This document shows positions 37,919-49,378 of a stretch of 64,000 nucleotides of DNA, in pieces. Location of the stretch: positions 16,581,655 through 16,645,654 of the forward strand of contig CM060081.1 of the NCBI GenBank assembly GCA_030533445.1, written 5' to 3'. Below the pieces are notes generated by a model, which did no database searches, had not been told where the DNA came from, and saw only the letters and a list, made by a program, of their open reading frames with translations. The DNA comes from Cyprinodon diabolis (taxonomy: Eukaryota > Chordata > Actinopteri > Cyprinodontiformes > Cyprinodontidae). The translations under genes were made by a program, and so were the position numbers. Each line of letters starts with the position of its first letter. Positions within the stretch are counted from its first letter, which is position 1.

Positions 37919-40900
37919 AAGGGATGGAACGGTTTTTAAAAACCGTCCGAAACGTTCGGTTTGACTGTCTCGGTTCGGTTTGCGTGTGTTGCGTTCGGTT
38001 CATGCGCTGCTCCTTTTTCTCAAAGGGGAAGCGTTTACACTCCAGAGCAGAAGGTGGCGGTACTGCGACCAAAGCCAACCACCAGTAGTAACAAGAAGAA
38101 GAAGCGAAGCAGCGTAGCCGGGTGTAGCACATGAAACGAACTGAGACAGTCGAACCGAACGGTTCGGACGGTTTTCATAAACCGTTCCATCCCTACTGTT
38201 GGCTAAAGGCATGTTTTAGGGTCTCAATACTTTAGTTAACATTTAATGGACTGCTTAATTAGTTGAGGTTTATTTCCAGAATCGATTATGACGATTAATA
38301 GTTTCAGCCCTATCCATATTCTTTATTCTTTTTCTAGCCCCAACATTATTTCCTTTTATTATTTTTTTCTTTTCCATTCTTATATCCTACCTTACTTCCT
38401 TCTTTGTTTCCTTCTTTCCATTCTTGCGCCTTCTGGTTGTTCCAGGTTCCATACATGGACCGTACATTAAACTTAAGTGTCATAGTGCTGTACTTATAGA
38501 AAATATTTGAATTGTCAGAGCATATGTCGTCCACATAAATAGCTTTGTGAATCAGACCCCAGGATTCTTTTAAACCTAATATTAGCTACATTAGAAAGCC
38601 TGATGTTTCTGTGCTTGCCTCCTGGGATTATATAACCCCGGTGATGATTAGAATGATGCTCATGTACTGATTCTGGAAACTAGAAGTCTGACCAAATTAA
38701 ATGCGGTCAGACTGACCACATAATTTTGGATCAGAGGTATAATGAAGTTTTTTTCCTCTATTTAAGTCTTTTTTTTTCCTGCCTCCACAATGAAGACTCA
38801 TGCTTACCTTTTCTTCTCCCATGCAGCATTTTATCAGCCTGCACAGCAGCTGCTGAGTGACGTTCAGTCAGGACTTAAAGCTCCTGACCTATTGGCTGCT
38901 TCTATTTCAGGCTGTGAAAGCATGAATCACAAATGTTCCTTTTCTCGTTGTTGTGGGTAACCTGTTTAGTATTGTTGGAATAAATTTGTTTTCCTCTCTA
39001 TTCATGAAACAGTATTAGCTGTCTGGCTGAGCAGTCTTTGCTCCAGAGATATTCATTGCTTGTTCAATTAAGTGTTAATTTCAGTCTGATTTATGCCATT
39101 TTTGCAGAGAGGCGGCATGGTTCTACCATCAAGCCAGCCTCCACGTCACCCTTTCTGGTACCGGGCAGAAACCGAAGTGCTGGCAGCGGGCTAAGCTCTG
39201 GGACCATGGCTGGAGTGACAAGCGGAGGACTCCTCGGCCGATCATCCACCGCCGTCTCCGCTGTGACGTCATCTTCTTCATCAGCATCCTCCAATCAAAA
39301 ATTTCAGAAATCAGCCAAAGACAAACAAGGTTTTCAGCGAAGACCTGCTCCCACCCAATACAGGACGAGCCAGTCTGAAAAAATGTACGTTTTTCCTTTT
39401 GACTTGTGCAGATGATTTAGTATTAGGCCTTGGGCCCTTATTTATTCCATGAGGGCTGTATGACTTTTAGGCACACTTTTAGTATTTTGATCTATGTTAC
39501 AGTCTGTTCACTGCATCTGCAACATGTTGTGTAATTAAAGCCTGTGGCTACAGCAGTAGGCTGTGCTCAGTGGTATTTATTTTTTATTTTACCAGGAAGT
39601 CCCTTGAGATAAAACCCCTTTTCGAGGGAGACCTGGCCAAGAGGCAGCAGTACAGTAGACTAAGCCACAACAGGCTAAGTTTTAGTATCACAATGACCGG
39701 TCAAAGGAAGGTGACCAAACAACGCCTGTACCCTGAAAAGGCCATCCTAACAAATTAATCTGATTTTAGTGTCTGATGAATGACGCACGGACAGTGTAGC
39801 ATGAAGCTCATTTAAAACAGCTGGTTACGCAGCTTACAGTCTGAGTAGAGGTGCTGAGCTTGGCGTTTAGCCTTTATATAAAGAAAGGAGAGTTCCAGCT
39901 CTTCACCCTCGACAGGAAGCTGTCCTGTGATATTAACAAATGTGTAAATTGATCAATTTAGTTTTAATTAAACCAATGTTTGCTGTGATAAAGGTTTGGT
40001 TCACGCTAGGATGTGTTGCTCCTGTTGTCAAAGTTCACTGTGCCCTAGGTTAAAAGAAGGGCTGGAATCTGTTTAATCTGACTAAAGATGTAAAGTGCAA
40101 AATAAACTAGGGATGCACGATATTGGGATTTTGGCCGAAATCCGATATGCCGATATTTTAAAACTCATGTAGCCGATAACTGATATCGATACCGATGTTA
40201 AAGCTGGACAAAAATAAGTAGTCATTGAAAATAGCAGTTTTGTTATCCATTTCTGACACTTTGAAAAATAATATACTCAAATATATTTTCATATGCTGAT
40301 ATCAAATTGATTTAAAAAAACGCTGTATCGATCTATTTTACTTTTAAAATCTCGTGAAATTTCATCGTTCTGTTGCAAACTCTCGTGATATTTTGCAAAT
40401 TCTTGTGAGATTTTGTTAGTAAAATAGATCGATACCGCGTCAATATATATAAAAATATGGCAAAATTTCGTGGATTTCGTTGCATAATGATGACATATAG
40501 CAATATTTCATTAGTAAAAGAGATTGATATGGTGTTTTTAATGGCAATATAGCAGCATATGAAGATATTGTTATATTTTAATGTATCAATATTTTTTCCC
40601 TCGTCTTTAGAAGTTTTTAAGGCTGTAAAAAAGAAGTTTTTGAGGAAGAAGTAGTAGTATTTTTTTTTTTTAGACTTTACAAACTCAGAAGCTGATCAAA
40701 TATCGGCTTAATTATCGGTGGGGTGGCCGATGTCCGATATTCAGTTTTAAGGCCGATACCGATAGGGGGCCGATTATATCGTGCATCCCTAAAATAAACC
40801 AAAGTTTCATGAACAAACAGAACAACATAAGTAAAGACTAGAGCTGAGGGGGCTGTGGCATGAGTGAGAGAAGGGGAGAGAAATCTTTACAAGGTGATTT

Positions 40901-43900
40901 GGAAAAGAAAAACTGCCCTGAGTGACAAATAAAGGTTTATAAAAAGTCAGACGTTTCAGACCTGACAGATGACCTTTAGTTTGCACTTTCAGAGGTAGCT
41001 ATGAGGTAGCTCAGAGGAGTTGTTTTGTTAATTTGTTATAAGAACTTATGAACACAGACTTTCAGACTTAGCTATATTGTAAACATGAATGTATGCAAGA
41101 AACATGTGAAAAATGTGGAGCATGTGGCTCCAAATAGAAATGGTTAGATGTGGGGGGTGGTTTTAACTGTTATTTCCAAAATGTTATATTGGAAGTGGTG
41201 GAAAAATGATTTAAATAGGTTTGCACAGGCACCTGCTAACATTCCTGACAGTTTTTCTCCAGTTTTTATGTTTTTATATGTATATTGAAATTCTATTGTA
41301 TGGAGAAATATGTCGCGATACAAGTTTTGATTATATCATCCAGCCCTAGTTGATATGTTTAGTTTTGTTATGCATACTGTTTTTTGGGAAATGTGATTTT
41401 CTTTTCTTTTCATCATCCTCTATAAATGTTGTCTATGAGAGCACGCCTGCAACGTCATAATACAGGCATAGACAAATGCATAGACTGTGGTCTAATGTGT
41501 CCAGTCAGCAATTACATTCCTGTCACTGACACCTTACTTTTAGAAAATATCCTTTAGAAATAGGGCAGCCTAGAGGTTGGGATAAAGGGTTAAGGAGTTT
41601 CACGCAGTTTAGATCTTAGATATTACAAACACAGATATCAATGTATTATTTCATGTAGAGCTCATGTGACCTGACAACTGCATGATGCTTTTCTGCAAGA
41701 AGGAAGCATCTTTAATGGAGGGTTTAATTAATCATGAACATTTTTGTAGATCCATATAAAGCATCAGCTTATCTCGTCTCCATAAAAGGTTAAGTTTAAT
41801 TGAAATGAATACATTGGTAATATGAAATGATTTATATTGTTATTCCTCCCACTCTTTTAGTGCCTTTTTCAGTTACTTTTAATGGAAACAGACCAGCAAA
41901 ACCTTAAAAGGATAATGCCCCCTATGGGGACAATAAGTATAAAGTATGATGCAGAGCTGGAGTTTTGGCCCTCACTGCCCTCTCCGTCCCTGTGATTTTC
42001 TCTTCCAGCCTTACCCCCGCTGTTAAGGTGGAGAAGATGCATCTAAAGCCGGACTTGTCAGCGAAGCTGGGGCAGGCTCCACTGGCCCCCGCCGCCACCT
42101 CATCCTGCTCCTCTGCACCATCCTCTAACACTACTGTGAGCACTGCCGTCATCACGACTTCCACGTCCTCCTCATCATCGTCGTCATCATCATCAGCCCT
42201 TAAACCAGGCCTTAACTCTCCCTCCATACCAAAGCCTCCATTGCTGGTTTCTGGTCCAATTCCCAACGGCAAGGGCCTGCCCGCAGACAAGAAGCAAGAC
42301 AGCAGCAGCAGTAGCAAACGCCACGTTAACAAGAAGGTGTCAGGTCAGTTGGAAGGGGACCAGAGATGAACAATACTTTTTTTAAGCAGCTTGTTTTTTT
42401 TGACTGTAAATAATCATACGATTGGTTTAAAAGCCGCCTATTATTTTTTAATGACCTAACTCTCAGACATTGTTTACCTTTCTTTCAACATTTTTTAAAC
42501 CAGATCATTTCACGCATGACATCAGTGCATCAGCTGTGTAGCTTAATTATTCATCTTAGAATTACACATCTAACAGAAACCATCTGATTAACCTCCCAAG
42601 ACAGAAACTTTATGTTGTATACATAACATGTTAGTAGTGACTGAGCTAACATGTTTTTAATCCTGCTTTTTGTGCCTGTAGAGCGTGAGTTCAATCCTGA
42701 TATCCACTGTGGCGTTTTGGATGCTACAGGTCGGAAACCCTGCACAAGATCCCTAACATGCAAGGTACACACTCTGCTTTCTCCTCAGCAAATGAATCAT
42801 ATCATTAATTCTAAACGGAGCAAAAAGCACGTAGTATTTACCAAAAAGAGACCTGTTGTTTTTTAAAAACTGTGAAGTATCCCTCAGTGTAATAGCTTTG
42901 GGCCTCTAAATAAAGGTTTTTAACCTTTATAAGCAACTGATTGAAAACTGAATATCTGCAGCGTTTTTTTTAATAAAATATCTCGGGTCATATATCAAGA
43001 AAGAAGGAATCAGCACTTCTCACATAATTGGTCCAAACGAAAGCTGACCTCAGAAGAACATTTTTTATTATGGTGATGAAGACCCACTTAAAATATTTTT
43101 TCAGGTATTTGTACAATAAGAGCTTTAATGAATACAAATATATTTAATAACATAATTAACACTGTTATTTCTTTTCAGTCTAGCTTTAAAAACACTATTA
43201 GGTTGGTTTAATCATATTATTTTTTGTTTTGTAATTTTGACTGCAGGGTATTATCCATACAGCCTGCAGCCGAAAAAGATCCCAATGGGTTTTTAAACTC
43301 TTTGCATTGTGGCTTCTGTTGTTATCTTAGTAAATACAGTAACAAACTTTCAAATTCATATGGCACATCCTGTGAAGACAAAACACCTCCTGGATTGCAT
43401 TGACCATTCATAAAATCATGAGTGGATACGGCTTTATCTGCAGTCAGTGCATTGGTCCTGTACCAAACAACAGTGTCTTACTGGTAATCATGCTATTTGT
43501 GATACTTTGGATTTAATTGACACCCCTCATCTTTTCATGCTTTGGATAAGAGATGTTTGGAGATCTTTGTCATTTTTTTTGCAAAGGCTGAAGCTTGTTT
43601 ATAGAAACCTTTCTTTATGACCACATCAAACCAAGATGCAGATTTTCTGCTGTGCAAGGAGCAGCAGGAGAGGGTGACTTCAACCCCCTGGACACCTTGT
43701 TCCTTTTCTAAAATGTATACAGAATTCAGAAAGGGGGCGGCCACCTCTTGAACTGTTTGGTGGAAGGGGTTTTGGTTTCTGAAATGAAATCTGTCTATTG
43801 CTGCATTTTGTACTGGATACAGAACAGAAAATGAAAGACTTGTCCTGATACTTCAATGCAAAACTTAGCACCAATCCTAGGAAATATCTTCGATAGAAAT

Positions 43901-46900
43901 TAATATGACATCAAAATCTGTATATAACAGAGGATCCTTTCTAGTAAAGAACCAATTATACAATAAATTACACTATTTCAATTTCCTTATTTGGCGAAAA
44001 TCCAGTATATAGGACATAATTCGGCCCTCATTAAAAAAAAAAATCAATAATTTTGGCATCACTTCTCTCTTTGGCAAAACATTAGAAGATACTTTGGATT
44101 GGTGTTAATATCAGTTTTCCATTGATTCTACTTTTTTTGGAATGGCTTCCCTGTTGTGTATCACTTTGTGCCTTCATTTGCCCGTCAGTTAAGAAGCATT
44201 GATTTTTCATGGTGCAGAGCTGCTCATCTGGAAAGCACTTATATTTAAATGATGCCAAAACTGGTAATGAAATTCTACAGTAACGGCAGAGGAAGGTATG
44301 AGGAGAAGCAGGGTTTAAATAGACAGGGGATTTAAGGCATAGTTGTTCCCTGTCAACCGTTAACTCTAAACCTGCCCCACTTCACCTGAGAGACTGGATG
44401 TCAATATCAGAGAAAACTGACAGGAGTCTATGAAAAGCTTCAACAGCTTTTAAGCCATAATTATTCAAAATGAACAGAAACAAACCCAATCAGTGATCCA
44501 TGGGAAAGTTGTTTTTATGATGGCCACTAGCCCACATTTCTGCCATCTTGGTAAATAAGTAGAGAAGTTTGATAACACATATTAGTGAGTTACTGTTTTA
44601 TTAATTATATTTCAACATGCCAACAGACACATTCCTTAAGCCATCGGCGGGCCGTGCCTGGACGAAGGAAGCGCTTCGACATATTGCTAGCAGAACACAA
44701 GAGCAGAACGAGAGAGCGGGACAGGGATCGAGAACCGCACCAAACCCATCCCCAGCAAACTGCCCCTCTCAGGGACCCACACCCCTCTCCCCAGCTCCCC
44801 CCTAGCCATGATACCCACCCGGTTTCTCATGGCAACGGACCAGCCCCCGATACCACAAAGCCTTTGTTATTGGTGAAGTCCAAATTTCACGGCCCTGGTC
44901 TTCCACGGTAAGTGCTGTGCCGCTTTTGGGCAAGTTTTTGTAGTAATTTGTCGTTTTCCAAAATAGGTTGCATGTTTGCCTTATCTTCCCAATCATGTCT
45001 CAATCAGACTGAACAACAGTCATGCTGGAGGCTCCTCGGATCCTTCAGTGGTCCATGAGTCCCTGCCCCATCCCCAGTCTACGCCAGATGCTGTATCCAG
45101 ACCCTCGAGTGATGAAGGAGAGAATGAGGAGCGGGAAGACGGCACAGACAAACTGGACTGTCTCTATTCAGGTTACCACCCTCGACCGGCAGCTGTAAGT
45201 GATGTATACCTATAAATCAATAAACATACAAAGGATGACAACATTTGTCCCTCACTTACGCTCTCTTTCTTTTCCAGTACTGTACGTTTGGAAGTCGACT
45301 GATCGGGAGGGGCTTTTACTCCTTTGATAGGCGGTGGGACAGAGTGCGATGTGCACTAACCACCATGATGGAAAAGCATGTTAACTCTCAGATGTGGAAG
45401 TAAGTCTCTTTCCTTTTTTTTTTTTAGGTTTAGCCACAGGAAATAAATGCAATGTTTCCAGAGTTTAGACAAGTGTACATTTATTTTATCCTTTCCCAGT
45501 CAGTATGTTAGGTTAAAAAGTAAAAATATGTATTTTACTTTCGTTTTTACGCCCTTGATAAATAAAAGTCTGAGATTCCTGTTAATCCTAAAGTCTCAAA
45601 GCAGAAAAGTGCTTCTTTTTAAGAAACACAAGAGTTAAAGATTTAACAAGGGAGCTGATAAGAAAGCCTTTAAAAATTTCTATACCACATAAAAAGTATT
45701 ATGTTTATTTCTTTAACTCTTCACTATTATTTTATTCTTATACAGTTTTCTAAGGTCCACATTTGTGTAACCATTTTTTTCTATAATGTTTTTGCTGCTG
45801 TAAACACCTAAATTGCCCCATTGTGGGGAAAATAAATGGATTTTCTATTCTATTCTAAACCCACACATCTAACGGTTTTGTGGTTAAATTCAAAACTAAT
45901 AAACTGTATTCCTTCTTTTTTTTCTTTATTTCTTAGGAAAATCCCATTCGCCTTGGAAAATTCCCCTCTTGTAGCCCCCCATAGGACAAGCACAAATTCC
46001 CACAGTAGCACCCCTTCATCAGGCTTCCTGAGCCCCCCCGCAGCCTTGCCCCAAACCCCCTATAGCCAATCTAGTGAGAGCAAGGCATCGCTCTCCTATG
46101 GGACCACCTTAAACGCTCACAGCTCCCTTCAGGGCGGCCAGGAGCACCCGGCCTTTGGCACCACGCAGGCCAGACAAGTGTCTTCGTTGCCGCAGATGCC
46201 TTCAGCCCACTTGTCCTCATCTTTGTCTTCTTCAGCTCCTTCCCTAGCCTCAGGCCGGGCGCTGAAGTCACGTTCATCTGGCAGCAGCGCCACTACCAAA
46301 TCATCCTCCTCATCCTTCAAGTCCAAGGAAATTTCCTCTGGCTCGTCCACAGCTGCCCTACCAAACTCTACTAGTGGCGGGAGCACTGGAGCGAGCATAA
46401 ACAGTAGCAGCGCTAGCTTCAGCACGGGGAAGAAGAGGAAGAACGCTTCTGTCCTTTCCTCCTCCCATTGCTCTTCTGAATCCTCTGCTTCTAATGCCAA
46501 TTTCCCTTCATCATCATCATCCTCTTTTAAGAAGAACTGTGCAAATGTTGGCAGCTCAGGGAGCACCTACCATCATGGCTCATTAGGACCTTCATCTTCG
46601 GTATCCTCCTCCCATAGTGGAGTTCACAGCGTTGGGCTGAACTGTGGCCCTAGTGTGCGGACCAACTCACTCAGTCTCAAGGCAGAGCCCTCTGGAGGCT
46701 CAGCAGGTGGCTCCTCTGGGCCCCCAACACGAGGCCCTCCCTCAGGCAGCCCCGCAGAGTCCATAAAGCGTATGAGTGTAGTTATGAACAGCAGTGACTC
46801 AACTCTTTCTCTGGGGCCTTTTGTCCACCACCAGCCCGCCTCCTCATCAGACCATCACACCAACTTTAGTCACCACTCCTCAGATGGACGCCTGGAGGCA

Positions 46901-49378
46901 AAGAAGCGCAAAAGCTCCTCTGCTTCGAGTGGCATCAACAGCGGAGGTGGTGGTCTGGGAAGGGAAGGAGCAGCAGGAGGAACTGGACCAGGCAGACCCA
47001 AAATGACAAAGTCCCCAGCTCTTAATAACATCCATGGGAAACATAGTCGAAGCATTCCAGGGACGCCAGGTCTACCCAACAATTCACATTTACATCAGGT
47101 TGGTGTTTATAGGGTCATTTCATTTGTTTTGCATAAATAAGCAAAAAGCATTTTTTTTTTAACAATGCATAAATGATGCGATTAAAAAAAGCATGGTCAG
47201 AATCAGAACACTTCTTAAATACTTCAATTATAAACTCAATTCTCATGTATTTGTGGGAGAACCTTCTGTTTGCTCGGTAATAAAAAATTTTAGTAGTGAT
47301 GACGCCACATTTTTATACCATTTAAACATGATTGCATTTTCCGTAATTTTCTGACTATAAGCCGCAACTTTTTCCCCATATTTCTACCTTGCGGCTTAAA
47401 AACAATGAGGCTTATCTACGGACTTTTACAGGGTAATACCTAAATCTATGGATTTTATCATCCAACATGTTGACGTCACATTTGCTTCAACACACAAGTA
47501 CGGTAGCCGCGCACGCGGGAATGCGGAGGTCCTCCGGAAGCAGACTTCTACCGCGAGTGGTACTAGACAGAACGACAGCGATAAAGACGGACATTAAACA
47601 TTACAAACCTGCGGCTTATATTCAGGTGCGGCTAATAGTCCGAAAATTACGGTTATTGTTTTTAGCCACATATTGTTTTTTACTGGAATTATATGGGAAT
47701 CACTTATAAAATTGTTGCATACCTGTATGCAAACAGCTCTGCCTCTGGAGGAAGACAACTAAAGCCGGGCGTACACTGAGCGATCTTTTTCCGTCGTTGC
47801 ACGCAGCTACTGCTCACTCTGTTCGACTAAAACCGCAGGGTTTGGTCGTACAGTGTGAGTTCACAGCTTACGATGTATGTGCAGCACGACGCTCTGATGC
47901 ACTCTACCTGCTCACACTGTACGACTAAAAACCACGTTGGACTCAGCTCCGCAGTGAGATGGAGCTACTCTGACTCCTCTCTCCGGAAGCCAAACAAATA
48001 GAAGGGGAATATTAAGCTCACTATAGTGAAACGCACTGCCTTGGCAATTTGTGCAATTTTGTGCTGAAAGCCCTAAAAAGAAAAGGTGACGACGTATTTG
48101 GAAAAAGACATGGATGAGCAAACGTGGCTACTACGGTCTGTCAATTTTACAGACAGAACTGCATTTCACTCATTGCACCTCTGCCACGCTGCTGTGTTTA
48201 CATCTGAGAGGAAGAAGAATCCTTGTTTGCCCACTGAGCGATTTGCCCATGACGGTCGGGAGAAAATCAAACATGTTTGATCTTACGATTCCTGATCGGG
48301 AGGTGGTCATGAGGTGGTCATGAGAGGCTGATCGCCCTCGTATCCCCCTGTTCACTACACAACTCACGATCAGGCTAAAAGTCGGTCCGACTGGAAAATC
48401 GCACAGTGTACACCGGGCTTAACTTTGCATTTCATGTAATTGATCTCAAGCTACTTTGCCAACAGTGGGTAAACTTTTCCAAGGTGGTTTGATGCAACAA
48501 AAAAATAAAATCACAGCTGATAGATGCATGTAGAAAGTCCAACTTAATTTTATAGACTTGCTTCTGAGCAATTGAAGTGTACAGTTTTAACGGCAACACA
48601 GTAAATCAACAAGGCAATTAATCAGGAATTAAGAAAAAGACAGACATCATTTTTTTCCCACATCAAGTCAGGAAAGTTATTTCAAATCAGCAATGGATAA
48701 ATCAGCGTTAAAGCCGACTGTTTACCACCGTGGGAAGAAGGTCAATAGATTTAATCTTGGTTGTGAGTGAAATTGTGTCTGAGGCCTTTTGTTGTTACAG
48801 AAGTTGGTGAGTGAATGTAATGCATAAACAGGGTAAAATCTGAAAAATGTTTCATCATGAATATAATCGTGCTGTGTATGGTTATTTGTAGCCCATGACA
48901 GCACATCGCCTTTGTTACAGTTTCTTACCACACAGGTTCATAATAATTAAGCTAAACATAGGTAAAAAGTGTAATAATAATAAAAATAAATAAATAAATA
49001 AAAGAACCAGTAATTGCCATTTATAACTATTGTGTTGAGCCGCTCATGTGGTCTGTAGCAGTCTGTAGTCAATCTTTTGTATTTCCAAGCAGTCCTTTTT
49101 GGTTTTAGAAACAACATTTAGCCATTTATTTGTTTATTTTTGTTTTTAACTAAATATCCACGCCCACTCTGTGTTCTTAATGTAACATCCTGGTAAAGGT
49201 ATTATTTAACTTAAGGACAAGTCACAATACGGGACCTGTTAGTTGCTGACGAGCATCGACCGTAAAAAGGTCATCTAGAAAATATGTTAAACCAAAGAGA
49301 CCCGTCAGTAGATTGGCTTTTCTGTGAAACTTATTGGCATCTTGTCTTTTGTTTCCTCAGCCAAAAGCTCGTCCCTGA
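26144..49378 (+). CDS. atxn7: Ataxin-7, 947 aa, complete
   Basis: Subunit that tethers the deubiquitinase module (USP22/Ubp8 type) to the nuclear SAGA co-activator. Coding exons: 26144-26348, 26544-26612, 36270-36374, 39108-39384, 42009-42343, 42682-42764, 44627-44907, 45008-45194, 45278-45399, 45937-47098 and 49361-49378, total 2844 nt. The N-terminus is [20 protein letters not shown]; the human polyglutamine site is represented only by [10 protein letters not shown]. The exon 36270 codes the first zinc finger, [17 protein letters not shown] plus ERRH (about residues 109-131). The SCA7 domain starts near residue 331, [20 protein letters not shown], with ligands C-x10-C-x5-C-x2-H, then QRR-like [21 protein letters not shown] long Ser-rich region (about 555-942) holds [20 protein letters not shown]. 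The last exon codes only PKARP, as in human. All introns are GT-AG. Human ATXN7 is 892 aa; the extra length is Ser-rich. Confidence 0.96.
26613..36269 (+). other. atxn7: atxn7 intron between zinc-finger exon and preceding exon (9.7 kb)
   Basis: AT-rich sequence. Apart from a SINE at 30571-30802, an AAAT run near 31090, and the motif cluster at 33780-34030, I recognise nothing and no exon-like open frame with good splice sites. Confidence 0.6.
30571..30802 (-). mobile_element. tRNA-derived SINE
   Basis: Read on the minus strand it begins GGGGAGCGGCGGCCTAGTGG, then TTAGGGTATTGCGCTTGG (A-box region) and AGGTTCAGATTTCAAGCCCC (degenerate B-box). It continues through a SINE body to the 3' tail CAGTGTAATGACAATAAAAA. 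The tRNA part is too diverged to be a functional gene. Confidence 0.75.
37866..37919. repeat. (TG)n flanked by (TA)n microsatellite
   Basis: About 15 TG units followed by about 10 TA units, directly abutting the MITE at 37920. Confidence 0.95.
37920..38194. mobile_element. MITE with ~50 bp terminal inverted repeats, containing a LINE tail
   Basis: The outer 13 bp, AGGGATGGAACGG, are perfectly inverted (37920-37932 against 38182-38194). Similarity continues through ACCGTCCGAA, CGGTT(T/C)GACTGTCTC and AGTTCG-type blocks for about 50 bp. Inside, 38042-38103 has GGTGGCGGTACTGCGACC, ACCACC and AACAAGAAGAAGAAG, which is the LINE 3' tail also present at 10870 and 11190. The terminal sequence suggests hAT. 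No target duplication is visible, perhaps because the left flank is a microsatellite. Confidence 0.75.
39575..39722. repeat. Interspersed repeat, unclassified
   Basis: TTTATTTTACCAGGAAGTCC, then GAGATAAAACCCCTTTTCGA and GGGAGACCTGGCCAAGAGGC, is a phrase widespread in teleost genomes. No coding remnant or terminal repeat is seen. Confidence 0.45.
40108..40791. mobile_element. hAT MITE with perfect 16 bp TIRs and 8 bp target duplication
   Basis: TAGGGATGCACGATAT (40108-40123) is exactly inverted at 40776-40791. It is flanked by the exact duplication AAATAAAC (40100-40107 and 40792-40799), as expected for hAT transposition. Subterminal CCGATAT and ATCGG motifs repeat. There is no transposase. 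An internal inverted repeat of 21 bp arms (40321-40341 and 40419-40439, two mismatches) may be an older nested MITE. Confidence 0.93.
41310..41349. mobile_element. Possible hAT end fragment
   Basis: GATTATATCATCCAGCCCTA resembles the inverted end TAGGGCTGG(A/G)(T/C)GATAT common to fish hAT elements. I could not find a partner end, so this may be solo or chance. Confidence 0.3.
45800..45860 (+). repeat. LINE-like 3' tail before the large atxn7 exon
   Basis: TTGCCCCATTGTGGGGAAAA, then TAAATGGATTTTCTATTC and TATTCT, is a typical non-LTR 3' terminus. It lies 77 bp upstream of the exon at 45937. Confidence 0.45.
47341..47652. mobile_element. MITE with 25 bp TIRs in last atxn7 intron
   Basis: CCGTAATTTTCTGACTATAA then GCCGC at the left is matched in reverse (23/25) by GCGGCTAATAGTCCGAAAAT then TACGG at the right. 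Internal GCGGCTTA motifs recur next to the ends. The same end pattern is known from an abundant teleost DNA-transposon family. No clear target duplication. Confidence 0.75.
47763..48419. mobile_element. PIF/Harbinger-type MITE with TAA target duplication
   Basis: The left end AGCCGGGCGTACACTGAGCG is inverted at the right as AGCCCGGTGTACACTGTGCG. TAA flanks both sides (47760-47762 and 48420-48422), the three-base TWA duplication of Harbinger elements. A second internal echo, ACAGTGTGAG and CTCACACTGTACGACTAAAA, lies at 47851-47930. It is non-coding. Confidence 0.8.

Noticed and set aside
41922..42332. 136-codon minus-strand frame with Asp/Glu run
   Set aside because: Antisense shadow of the atxn7 exon 42009-42343, whose TCATCG repeats give the acidic run.
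46129..46566. 145-codon acidic open frame antisense to the large atxn7 exon
   Set aside because: It is the mirror of the Ser-rich coding sequence (TCC/TCT gives GGA/AGA, GAG/GAA), not an independent gene.
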